Virus record (IMG/VR): IMGVR_UViG_3300042301_003612
Span: 1-64,000 of that record
DNA length: 64,000 bases
Reading direction: 5' to 3' (one strand)
Source: a virus
In this document: in pieces, positions 30,328-36,987 of the stretch
How the letters are laid out: the number at the start of each line of letters is the position of its first letter
Position numbering within the stretch: the stretch's first letter is position 1
Notes under the pieces: model-generated
What the model was told of the DNA's origin: nothing
Seen by the model: only the letters and a program-made list of their open reading frames with translations
Databases searched by the model: none
Made by a program: the position numbers and the translations under genes

Positions 30328-31230
30328 ATGTCAGACGATAAAGAAATTTTATTAGAATTACTTAGGGAAATCCTTGGTGATGAAAAACAACATTATGAGT
30401 CTAAAGGGCAAATCGCGTTCGACTGTGTAATATGTGATGAAGATAGACATAAAGGTAATTTAGAGGTTAACTACTTACATCACGTATATAAATGCTGGAG
30501 TTGTGGTGACGTTAATAATACTAAAGGACCTCTTGGTAAATTATTTGACCAATTTGGAAATAAAAAACAAAAAAAAGTCTATAAACTACTACAACCCGAA
30601 GAGTTTAAACCCAAAGAAGAAAAATTTCAAAAATTAAGACTACCTGAAAGTTTTACTTTATTTAAGGACTCAAGTACCGTTTATCCTGTTAGAAGACAAG
30701 CCTACAACTACTTAAAGAACCGTGGTATTGGTGATGATATTATTGAAAAATATGGTATTGGATTTTGTGATAATGGTTCCCATAAAGGTAGAATTATTGT
30801 ACCATCGTATGATAAGAAAGGTGAACTAACTTATTATATCGCAAGAAGTTGGGACCCAAACACACGAGCTAAATATAAAAATCCACAAGCGGAAAAAGAT
30901 AAAATAATCTTCAACGAACACTTAATTGATTGGAAAAAAGATATATTTTTAGTTGAGGGTGTTTTTGACGGGTTTTTCCTACCAAATAGTATTGCAATGT
31001 TGGGTAAACATATGAGTGAATTATTATTTAACTCGTTATACAATAAAGCAAAAAAAAATATAATAATTTCATTGGATGGCGACGCTTGGGACAATTCAAC
31101 TAGATTATACGAAGAATTAAACGGTGGTGGTCTATATGGTAAAATAAAACTATTAAAATTACCAAAAGATAAAGACGTTTGTGATTTAAAAGGTGAAATT
31201 AACGACTATTATTATACTATGAAGTTTTAA
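30328..31230 (+). CDS. DNA primase, DnaG-like (zinc finger plus Toprim)
   Basis: A 300-residue protein that should make RNA primers for replication. A zinc ribbon with CVIC and CWSC pairs lies near the N-terminus. A Toprim fold follows: FLVEGVFDGF supplies the catalytic Glu and ISLDGDAWDN the DxD metal site. It is shorter than cellular DnaG and lacks a helicase-binding C-terminal domain. I took the ATG at 30328 (MSDDKE); ATG 30319 (MCYMSDD) is a possible alternative. It starts the replication/recombination part of the window, and the next gene begins 1 base after its stop. Confidence 0.85.
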   Translation: MSDDKEILLELLREILGDEKQHYESKGQIAFDCVICDEDRHKGNLEVNYLHHVYKCWSCGDVNNTKGPLGKLFDQFGNKKQKKVYKLLQPEEFKPKEEKFQKLRLPESFTLFKDSSTVYPVRRQAYNYLKNRGIGDDIIEKYGIGFCDNGSHKGRIIVPSYDKKGELTYYIARSWDPNTRAKYKNPQAEKDKIIFNEHLIDWKKDIFLVEGVFDGFFLPNSIAMLGKHMSELLFNSLYNKAKKNIIISLDGDAWDNSTRLYEELNGGGLYGKIKLLKLPKDKDVCDLKGEINDYYYTMKF

Positions 31231-31231
31231 T

Positions 31232-31579
31232 ATGGAAATTGGTAAATTAATTAAAGTTAAAGTTGGTGATATCAAAGCTCCTGAATGTATTGTTTGGACG
31301 ACGGACAATTTAGATATGGTTGATGAAATTATTAAGAATTACGATGTGAATATTAGTGCTATTAAGATATCAAAAGATTTTAAACTCATTGATGGTGGTC
31401 ATCGACTTTGCATACTTTGGGAAGAATATGGGGATAAACATGAGATAATGGTTAGACAAGTTCCAATCAATCAATGGTTGTTTTATACCATATTATTTAC
31501 GTTTTTACCAATATTATTTCCCGTGGGAATTGTTTTGAGGGTTTTAAAACAAAAAAAAAATAAAAAAAAATGGAATTAA
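31232..31579 (+). CDS. ParB-like-domain protein with C-terminal membrane helix
   Basis: A 115-residue protein. Residues 40-62 (AIKISKDFKLIDGGHRLCIL) carry the DGGHRL motif of the ParB N-terminal nucleotide-binding/nuclease fold. Residues about 80-104 form a hydrophobic segment (LFYTILFTFLPILFPVGIVL) followed by a Lys-rich tail, so it may be anchored with its body in the cytoplasm. There is no helix-turn-helix domain, so it is not a full partition protein. It overlaps the next gene by 10 bases. Role unknown. Confidence 0.6.
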   Translation: MEIGKLIKVKVGDIKAPECIVWTTDNLDMVDEIIKNYDVNISAIKISKDFKLIDGGHRLCILWEEYGDKHEIMVRQVPINQWLFYTILFTFLPILFPVGIVLRVLKQKKNKKKWN

Positions 31580-32430
31580 ATAAGATTGCGGAAGAAATTC
31601 GAGAGATTTTACAGAAAAGGAGAGATGAGTTAGATTTAACCTTTGTGGAGGACACTCACACATATTATATGAAGGATTTAGATGGTAATATCAAAGATGA
31701 TTACCCTTCGGTGAGTAAGGTTATGAAATATTTTTACGAGGAGTTTGATAGTGAAGGTATCTCTTTAAGAAAGGCTAAGGGTGACCTTGAAGTCCAACAA
31801 CAATTACTTGATGAGTGGAAAGCTGCTGGTGATTATTCTACAAACATGGGTAGTAGAGTACACTATTTGTTAGAGAAGAAACTTATAGAAATGTTTGGTA
31901 ATTACAAGGAAGTGCGACAACCAATTTTTGATTGTGACTTTACACAGATACTTAAAGGTGATTCAATGGTCTCGGCTGGAAGTGATTATTTAAATCTTAT
32001 GATTGAAAGAGGTGCGGTGTTATTAGATACTGAGATTGTGTTAGGTGACCCTGAATTAGGTTATACAGGACAACCTGATAAGGTGTGGTTAATCTTTAAT
32101 AAAGAAATGACCGAGTTTGGTTTGATAATTACCGATTGGAAATCCAATAAACCTAAAAACTTTGAACAGACTCATTTTACGACAAAAATGAAATACCCAT
32201 TTCAAAAACACCCAAACAATGCTTTAGGTCACTATTTCACACAATTACCATTCTATGGTAAATTGTTACTTAAAATGTTGAAGGGTACTAAATATGAAAA
32301 TATTAAACTATACGGATGTATTGTTGTTTTAGTAAAAGAGATTGGTGAGTATGAGGAATTTAGAGTACCTAAAGAAGTAATTACAACTATTCTTGATATG
32401 GATATGAAAAAATATTTGACTAAAAAATAA
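31570..32430 (+). CDS. PD-(D/E)XK nuclease, RecB/Cas4-like
   Basis: A 286-residue protein. An N-terminal helix-rich part includes MGSRVHYLLEKKL, typical for RecB-family nucleases. The catalytic core appears as YTGQPDKVWLI followed by LIITDWKSNK, giving the D...D-x-K signature, with a late Gln/Tyr-containing helix (GHYFTQLPFYGKLL). Likely a DNA exonuclease in recombination or host DNA breakdown. It overlaps the ParB-like gene and lies between the primase and gp46/47 genes. Confidence 0.8.
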   Translation: MELNKIAEEIREILQKRRDELDLTFVEDTHTYYMKDLDGNIKDDYPSVSKVMKYFYEEFDSEGISLRKAKGDLEVQQQLLDEWKAAGDYSTNMGSRVHYLLEKKLIEMFGNYKEVRQPIFDCDFTQILKGDSMVSAGSDYLNLMIERGAVLLDTEIVLGDPELGYTGQPDKVWLIFNKEMTEFGLIITDWKSNKPKNFEQTHFTTKMKYPFQKHPNNALGHYFTQLPFYGKLLLKMLKGTKYENIKLYGCIVVLVKEIGEYEEFRVPKEVITTILDMDMKKYLTKK

Positions 32431-32449
32431 AAAATAACTATATTTTATT

Positions 32450-32542
32450 ATGAAAAATAATATAACATTGGTATGGGTGCATACCACAACTTTGGATTAT
32501 TTTATTCCAAATGGATTAACAATAAATTATATAATTAAATAA
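32450..32542 (+). CDS. Possible 30-residue peptide
   Basis: A short open frame (MKNNITLVWVHTTTLDYF...) in the 113-base gap before the zinc-ribbon gene, ending 1 base before its ATG. Spacing fits this phage's coupling pattern. No motif; may be chance. Confidence 0.3.
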   Translation: MKNNITLVWVHTTTLDYFIPNGLTINYIIK

Positions 32543-32543
32543 A

Positions 32544-32780
32544 ATGGAAGATATTTTAAAACCAAAAATTGACCTTAAAAAACAACCAACTGTTGAATGT
32601 GAAAAATGTTCCTCAAAATATTTTAAAGAAGTTGTTTTGATAAAAAAAGTTTCTAAACTAATGACTGGTAGTTTTGATGATACGTTAGTTCCATTCCCAA
32701 CATACCGATGTGATGATTGTGGGCATGTTAATTCGGATTTTGTGTTATTTGACGAAGGTAATAATACTAATTTAGTTTAA
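32544..32780 (+). CDS. Small zinc-ribbon protein
   Basis: A 78-residue protein with CEKC at 19-22 and CDDC at 53-56, a classic rubredoxin-knuckle zinc ribbon spanning about 38 residues. Such phage proteins may bind nucleic acid or RNA polymerase, but nothing here fixes the target. The next gene follows after 1 base. Confidence 0.7.
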   Translation: MEDILKPKIDLKKQPTVECEKCSSKYFKEVVLIKKVSKLMTGSFDDTLVPFPTYRCDDCGHVNSDFVLFDEGNNTNLV

Positions 32781-32781
32781 G

Positions 32782-33003
32782 ATGGACTATAAAGAATTTT
32801 ACATTTGGTTAGATGGGTTTATGACAAATAGATGTTGGACAACAATTAAACAGATTGACATTCAAAGCATTCAAGATAAAATGAAAGAAGTTAAAGATGA
32901 TTTACCTAAATTAGGTGGTAATAAGTTATCTAATGAATTTATACCAAACGCGGCACCAACCAATCCTTTAAGAGATATGATTTGGGATATCCAAAAAAAA
33001 TAG
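32782..33003 (+). CDS. Hypothetical small protein
   Basis: A 73-residue soluble protein (FYIWLDGFMTNRCWTTIKQI) with predicted helices and no known motif. It lies between the zinc-ribbon and acetyltransferase genes with 1- and 10-base gaps, so it is part of the same early-type operon. Function unknown. Confidence 0.55.
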   Translation: MDYKEFYIWLDGFMTNRCWTTIKQIDIQSIQDKMKEVKDDLPKLGGNKLSNEFIPNAAPTNPLRDMIWDIQKK

Positions 33004-33013
33004 TAATGTGATT

Positions 33014-33346
33014 ATGATTGAAGATATTAAAGTTATACACCTTAAGAGTAATGCTCAACAACTTGAAACATGGATTGCCATGTTAAATGGTGAAATTATA
33101 GGCCACATATATATGGAACGAGAAGAAAGTAATAAAATAAAATTCTTAGATGCTTGGGTACATGAGGAACATAGACTAAAAGGTGTTTTTAGAATGTTGT
33201 GGGATACTAGATGGGAATATGTTAAAACTCGTTATAGTGGATATACAGTATATGCTTGGTGTAAACCAGGTTCATTACCATTATTAATTGAAAAAGGATT
33301 CACTGAAGGTGAGACATCAACTTATGTTGAAAAAATAATAGAATAA
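33014..33346 (+). CDS. GNAT-family acetyltransferase
   Basis: A 110-residue short GNAT protein. The central strand-turn-helix LDAWVHEEHRLKGVFRMLWD corresponds to the acetyl-CoA-binding motif A, although the usual R/Q-x-x-G-x-G/A loop is reduced to HRLKGV. VYAWCKPGSLPLLIEKGF is the family's C-terminal motif in which a residue near the end of a helix gains a new acyl acceptor site. I prefer the ATG at 33014 over a GTG two codons upstream. Substrate unknown. Confidence 0.65.
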   Translation: MIEDIKVIHLKSNAQQLETWIAMLNGEIIGHIYMEREESNKIKFLDAWVHEEHRLKGVFRMLWDTRWEYVKTRYSGYTVYAWCKPGSLPLLIEKGFTEGETSTYVEKIIE

Positions 33347-33359
33347 ATAAATTAAAACT

Positions 33360-33695
33360 ATGAAAAACTTATTAACCATCATTGTTAGTACATCAATTCT
33401 TATTGGAATATTTGCCGCCATTATCAATAATAGAGCGAATACCAAATTCAGTGGAGTAATAAAAGATAAAGAAAGAATAATTGATAGTCTTAAAAAAAAC
33501 CCCCATGTAGACACTCTATGGTTATCATTACCTGAAGACTCCATTAAGGTTCAAATAGGAAAACAATTAAAAAAAATTCAATCTCAAAGGGATAGAAATC
33601 GGGCGTTGAAAGAATATATTATTTTTTTAGAAAATGATAACCAATTTTTAGGTAGTGTTCTTGCAGAGAAAGAATTAAAAGACGGTATCAAATAA
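33360..33695 (+). CDS. Membrane-anchored coiled-coil protein
   Basis: A 111-residue protein. Residues 4-23 form an N-terminal signal anchor (LLTIIVSTSILIGIFAAII); the rest is charged and helical (DKERIIDSLKK, KQLKKIQSQRDRNRALKEYI). The topology fits a periplasmic coiled coil such as an inner-membrane spanin or a membrane-tethered accessory protein. No lysis gene is adjacent, so the role stays open. Confidence 0.55.
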   Translation: MKNLLTIIVSTSILIGIFAAIINNRANTKFSGVIKDKERIIDSLKKNPHVDTLWLSLPEDSIKVQIGKQLKKIQSQRDRNRALKEYIIFLENDNQFLGSVLAEKELKDGIK

Positions 33696-33721
33696 TAAAT
33701 AAATTACTAAAAACATAAAAA

Positions 33722-33967
33722 ATGAAAAAAAGAACACTTAACGAGTTAAGACAAGAAAAAGAATTTGGTTACAAACCACCGGTAGATAAGAAAACAAAAC
33801 CGGAACAAATTTTTGAGATTAAAATTACCATAACAGATGGAGAAAAAAAAATAAAATCAAAAATTAATGTTTCCGATTATAAAACATCAAAAGAATTACA
33901 TAACGTTAGTTTAGTTGATGAAACAGTGGCCGCTTTATTAGTTGAATTTGAAAATAATATCAAATAA
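33722..33967 (+). CDS. Hypothetical small Lys-rich protein
   Basis: An 81-residue protein with a basic N-terminus (MKKRTLNELRQEKEFGYKPP) and a beta-rich centre (FEIKITITDGEKKIKSKIN). No recognised motif. It follows the membrane coiled-coil gene by 26 bases and has an A-rich leader. Confidence 0.5.
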   Translation: MKKRTLNELRQEKEFGYKPPVDKKTKPEQIFEIKITITDGEKKIKSKINVSDYKTSKELHNVSLVDETVAALLVEFENNIK

Positions 33968-33978
33968 TAGAAGTAAAA

Positions 33979-34080
33979 ATGATTGATATGTTATATAGAT
34001 TAAGATATAAATTATTAAAATATGTGTTGTATAATCAACGTAAGATTGATAAAACAACAAAGATTACCCTAAACGATTAA
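33979..34080 (+). CDS. Possible 33-residue basic peptide
   Basis: Open frame starting MIDMLYRLRYKLLKYVLYNQ and ending just before the cysteine-synthase-like gene. Amphipathic and basic. Only the gap position supports it. Confidence 0.3.
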   Translation: MIDMLYRLRYKLLKYVLYNQRKIDKTTKITLND

Positions 34081-34092
34081 ACTTAATTTAAA

Positions 34093-34974
34093 TTGGAAAA
34101 TTATTTAGAGGTGGGCCAAACACCACTTATCCCTATTGATATTGATGGAGTCATTATTTGGGGTAAGGCAGAATTTATGAACCCATCAGGTTCTGTTAAA
34201 GACAGACCAATCAAAAACATTTTAACACGAGCGGTAGAGAATGGTTTATTATCCAAAGGAGGTACCGTTGTTGAAGCAACTAGTGGAAACGCAGGTATTT
34301 CATTTGCCATGTATTGTGCCGAAATGGGGTTTAAATGTGTTATTGTAATGCCATCTAACATGAGTGAAGAACGTAAAAAAATGTTACGTCTATATGGTGC
34401 GGAACTTATTGAAGTTGGACCTGGTGATTTTGATTCTGCAATTAAATTAAGAGATGAGTTGGCAGAAAAAAATGGATGGTTTAATGGAAATCAATTTGCA
34501 TCGCCTTGGAATATAGAGGCTCATAAAGAAGGGACAGGTGTTGAACTAATGTATCAGGCAATTAGTAATAAAATTAGACCATCAGCATTTGTATTAGGAA
34601 CTGGTACTGGTGGAACACTAATGGGGGCGGGAGAAACACTTAAAAATTTTTATTATGATATGGAAATTGTTGCGGTTGAACCATCAGAGTCACCAGTAAT
34701 GAGTGGAGGAGAATCAGGATTACATGGGATTCAGGGAATTGGTGATGGTTCTAAGTTTATGGTTGATTTAGATTTTGTTGACCACATTATTACAATATCA
34801 ACAGAAGAGGCGACTCAAATGAGTCGTAGATTATCTAAAGATTATGGAATCTTTGTTGGAATTTCTGCGGGAGCAAATGTTTTGGCCTCACTTAAATACG
34901 GACAAAAGTTTGATAAGACAAATATTTTCACTATACTTTGTGATAGAGGAGACAGATACCTTTCAATATTATGA
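34093..34974 (+). CDS. Cysteine synthase-like PLP enzyme (CysK/CysM type)
   Basis: A 293-residue fold-type II PLP enzyme that would make cysteine from O-acetylserine (or phosphoserine) and sulfide. The PLP lysine is K36 in PSGSVKDRP. The substrate loop SGNAG is at 64-68, the phosphate-binding glycine turn GTGTGGT at 169-175, and GISAGAN near 256-262. Length is close to CysM (about 300). The start is a TTG: a stop lies just upstream in frame, and the next ATG would remove the N-terminal TPLIPI strand. It overlaps the gp47-like gene by 4 bases (ATGA). An unusual metabolic gene for a phage. Confidence 0.88.
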   Translation: MENYLEVGQTPLIPIDIDGVIIWGKAEFMNPSGSVKDRPIKNILTRAVENGLLSKGGTVVEATSGNAGISFAMYCAEMGFKCVIVMPSNMSEERKKMLRLYGAELIEVGPGDFDSAIKLRDELAEKNGWFNGNQFASPWNIEAHKEGTGVELMYQAISNKIRPSAFVLGTGTGGTLMGAGETLKNFYYDMEIVAVEPSESPVMSGGESGLHGIQGIGDGSKFMVDLDFVDHIITISTEEATQMSRRLSKDYGIFVGISAGANVLASLKYGQKFDKTNIFTILCDRGDRYLSIL

Positions 34975-35750
34975 TTAAAACTTTAGTACACTTTTCTGAT
35001 TTACATATCAGATTATATAAAGACCACAATTTATACCGTTCAATATTAGAACCCGCAATTGAACAATGGAAAGAATTGTCTCCTGACCGTATTATATTTA
35101 CGGGAGACTTGGTCCACAGTAAGAATCAATTAACTCCAGAACTTATTGAGTTTGTTGTTTGGATTTTAACAGAATGTTCTAACATTGCTAAAACAATTAT
35201 TATACCTGGTAATCACGATTTTTTAACAAATAATACCGAAAGATTAGACGCTCTTACACCTATCATTAATTCTTTGAATAATGATAATATTGTATACTAC
35301 CGAGATAGAGGTGTGTATGAGGATGATAACATTAGTTGGTGTGTTTATTCTCAATACCAAGGAAATATTCCTCCTGATATTATTGATGGTAAGGGAAGAA
35401 AGATTGGTTTATTTCATGGTCCTATTTCAGGTTTAAAAACAGACCTTGGATTTGAGTTTGGTGAGGAAGCGTATGAGATTGAAAAGTTTGATGGTTTGGA
35501 AACCGTATTATGTGGTGATATTCACAAACGAGCTGAGTTCCAAATTAAAGGGGGTAAAGGTTATATGATTGGTTCAACAATTCAAAATAATTTAGGTGAA
35601 AGTATTAGTAAACACGGATATGGTATTTATGATGTTGAAAACAAAGAATATAAATATAAAGATTTATTTAATCCAAAACCTTATCTTTCATTTAAAATAA
35701 CATCATTTGAGGATATTATAAATGGAAAAGAAAAACTCACAAATGTATAA
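34971..35750 (+). CDS. Recombination nuclease subunit, gp47/SbcD-like metallophosphoesterase
   Basis: A 259-residue calcineurin-like nuclease, partner of the SbcC/gp46-like ATPase at 37-39 kb. Metal-binding motifs are clear: D10-x-H12 in FSDLHIR, GD46 in FTGDLVHS, GNHD at 80-83, H in LFHGPI and GDIH in LCGDIHKRAEF. It is shorter than T4 gp47 (339 residues), lacking much of the capping domain. Coupled to the cysteine synthase gene by ATGA and overlapping the next gene by 29 bases. Confidence 0.9.
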   Translation: MIKTLVHFSDLHIRLYKDHNLYRSILEPAIEQWKELSPDRIIFTGDLVHSKNQLTPELIEFVVWILTECSNIAKTIIIPGNHDFLTNNTERLDALTPIINSLNNDNIVYYRDRGVYEDDNISWCVYSQYQGNIPPDIIDGKGRKIGLFHGPISGLKTDLGFEFGEEAYEIEKFDGLETVLCGDIHKRAEFQIKGGKGYMIGSTIQNNLGESISKHGYGIYDVENKEYKYKDLFNPKPYLSFKITSFEDIINGKEKLTNV

Positions 35751-36351
35751 TATTGATATTAATAACACTAAAGAAATCTATGATTTTTGTTTATTAAATA
35801 AAATTTTGGATATTGATGGGTTTATTAATAAATGTTTTAAGAATGGATTTCATATTGAAAAGTATGGTTTTATTGGGGAAGACTCAGGTAAAACACTTAA
35901 TGATGGTGAAAAAGACTTAAAAACGGGTGGGATTCAGGAAAAACGTGTAGAAATCGAGGTAATCCGAGAAATACGGGTGGAAGTACCTGTTGAAGTGATT
36001 AAAGAAGTTGAAAAAATTGTGGAGGTTATTAAAGAAGTTCCTGTTGAAAAAATAATTGAAAAAATCATCCAAGTTTCTGATGATACTCAAATAAATGAAC
36101 TGTTGTTAAAAATACAACAGTTGGAAAACAGGCCACCTGAAATTGTTGAAGTTATTAAAGAGGTCATTACCCAATCAAATAACGATAAGTCATTAATGTT
36201 ACAAGACACATTGAATAAATTAAGAAAAGAACTTACAGAAAAAAATAGTAAGATAACAGAACTTGAGGGGACTATCAAAAAATTAGAACAAATAAACATA
36301 AATCAAGGGGCGGCTTATATGAAAGGGTCGAACCTAACAAAAAACATATAA
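35722..36351 (+). CDS. Coiled-coil protein with Val-Glu-Ile-Lys repeats
   Basis: A 209-residue protein. The first 45 residues look globular; residues about 72-118 consist of repeats such as EVPVEVIKEV and EKIVEVIKEV, followed by a long coiled coil (LRKELTEKNSKITELEGTIKKL). A closely similar repeat occurs in the membrane protein at 41.1 kb, suggesting the two interact. It starts inside the gp47-like gene; ATG 35743 is an alternative start. No catalytic motif. A link to the recombination complex is possible from position between gp47- and gp46-like genes. Confidence 0.6.
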   Translation: MEKKNSQMYNIDINNTKEIYDFCLLNKILDIDGFINKCFKNGFHIEKYGFIGEDSGKTLNDGEKDLKTGGIQEKRVEIEVIREIRVEVPVEVIKEVEKIVEVIKEVPVEKIIEKIIQVSDDTQINELLLKIQQLENRPPEIVEVIKEVITQSNNDKSLMLQDTLNKLRKELTEKNSKITELEGTIKKLEQININQGAAYMKGSNLTKNI

Positions 36352-36352
36352 T

Positions 36353-36691
36353 ATGGCAATTTTAATTTGGTTAATCGCCGCTTATGGAATGAGTAACATA
36401 CTTGTGTACAGTTCCATATTCGCAGGAATGAGAGAGTTCTTCAAAAAATGGGGAAGTAATAAATTAGTACCTTTACACGGGATTGGACAATTCATATCGG
36501 ATTTACTATCTTGTATGATGTGTACTAGTACATGGGTTGGATTTTTCTTCTCATTATGTTATTACTCACCATCACATGAATTGATTGGTACAAATATTAC
36601 ATCATTCTTTTTTGATGGTATGATAGCCTCAGGATTTGTATGGGGGATAAATGCAATAATAGAATGGTTCGAAGAGAATCGACCTAAATAA
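36353..36691 (+). CDS. Small membrane protein with CxxC, DUF1360-like
   Basis: A 112-residue protein with hydrophobic segments near 3-20, 45-70 and 85-103. The second holds LLSCMMCTSTWVGFFFS, which recalls the C-x-x-C-x-x-x-W pattern of DUF1360 phage and bacterial membrane proteins. It starts 1 base after the coiled-coil gene. Function unknown; the DUF1360 link is from memory of the pattern. Confidence 0.5.
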   Translation: MAILIWLIAAYGMSNILVYSSIFAGMREFFKKWGSNKLVPLHGIGQFISDLLSCMMCTSTWVGFFFSLCYYSPSHELIGTNITSFFFDGMIASGFVWGINAIIEWFEENRPK

Positions 36692-36697
36692 TTTATA
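36690..36697 (+). promoter_or_regulatory. Weak late-like motif
   Basis: AATTTATA followed by AATAAA, 16 bases before the ATG of the 89-residue gene; one mismatch to TATTTATA. Confidence 0.25.
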
Positions 36698-36713
36698 AAT
36701 AAAAAACAAAAAA

Positions 36714-36983
36714 ATGGGAAAAAAAGCAAAAGAACACAGAAAAAAAACTCAAGCGAGAAACGTAAAAATTAAGGGAGAACAAAAAAAAATGCAAAAACTT
36801 TACCAAGACATGTTCAGTAAACAATTAACTGACTTAGAATCTAAATTTTCCGGCGAAACAGAAAATTTAACTGTTAAAGTTGGAGATGTTGAGGTACCTT
36901 TTGAGGTGGTGAATAACCCAATTGAAAATATCCTTGAACAAAAACAAGTTGAAAAAATAGAAATTTCTGATTTAGAAAAATAA
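36714..36983 (+). CDS. Hypothetical basic/acidic helical protein
   Basis: An 89-residue protein. The N-terminus is very Lys-rich (MGKKAKEHRKKTQARNVKIK); the C-terminal half is acidic. It may bind nucleic acid through the N-terminal patch. It is followed after 4 bases by the gp46-like gene. No recognised family. Confidence 0.5.
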   Translation: MGKKAKEHRKKTQARNVKIKGEQKKMQKLYQDMFSKQLTDLESKFSGETENLTVKVGDVEVPFEVVNNPIENILEQKQVEKIEISDLEK

Positions 36984-36987
36984 TAGA

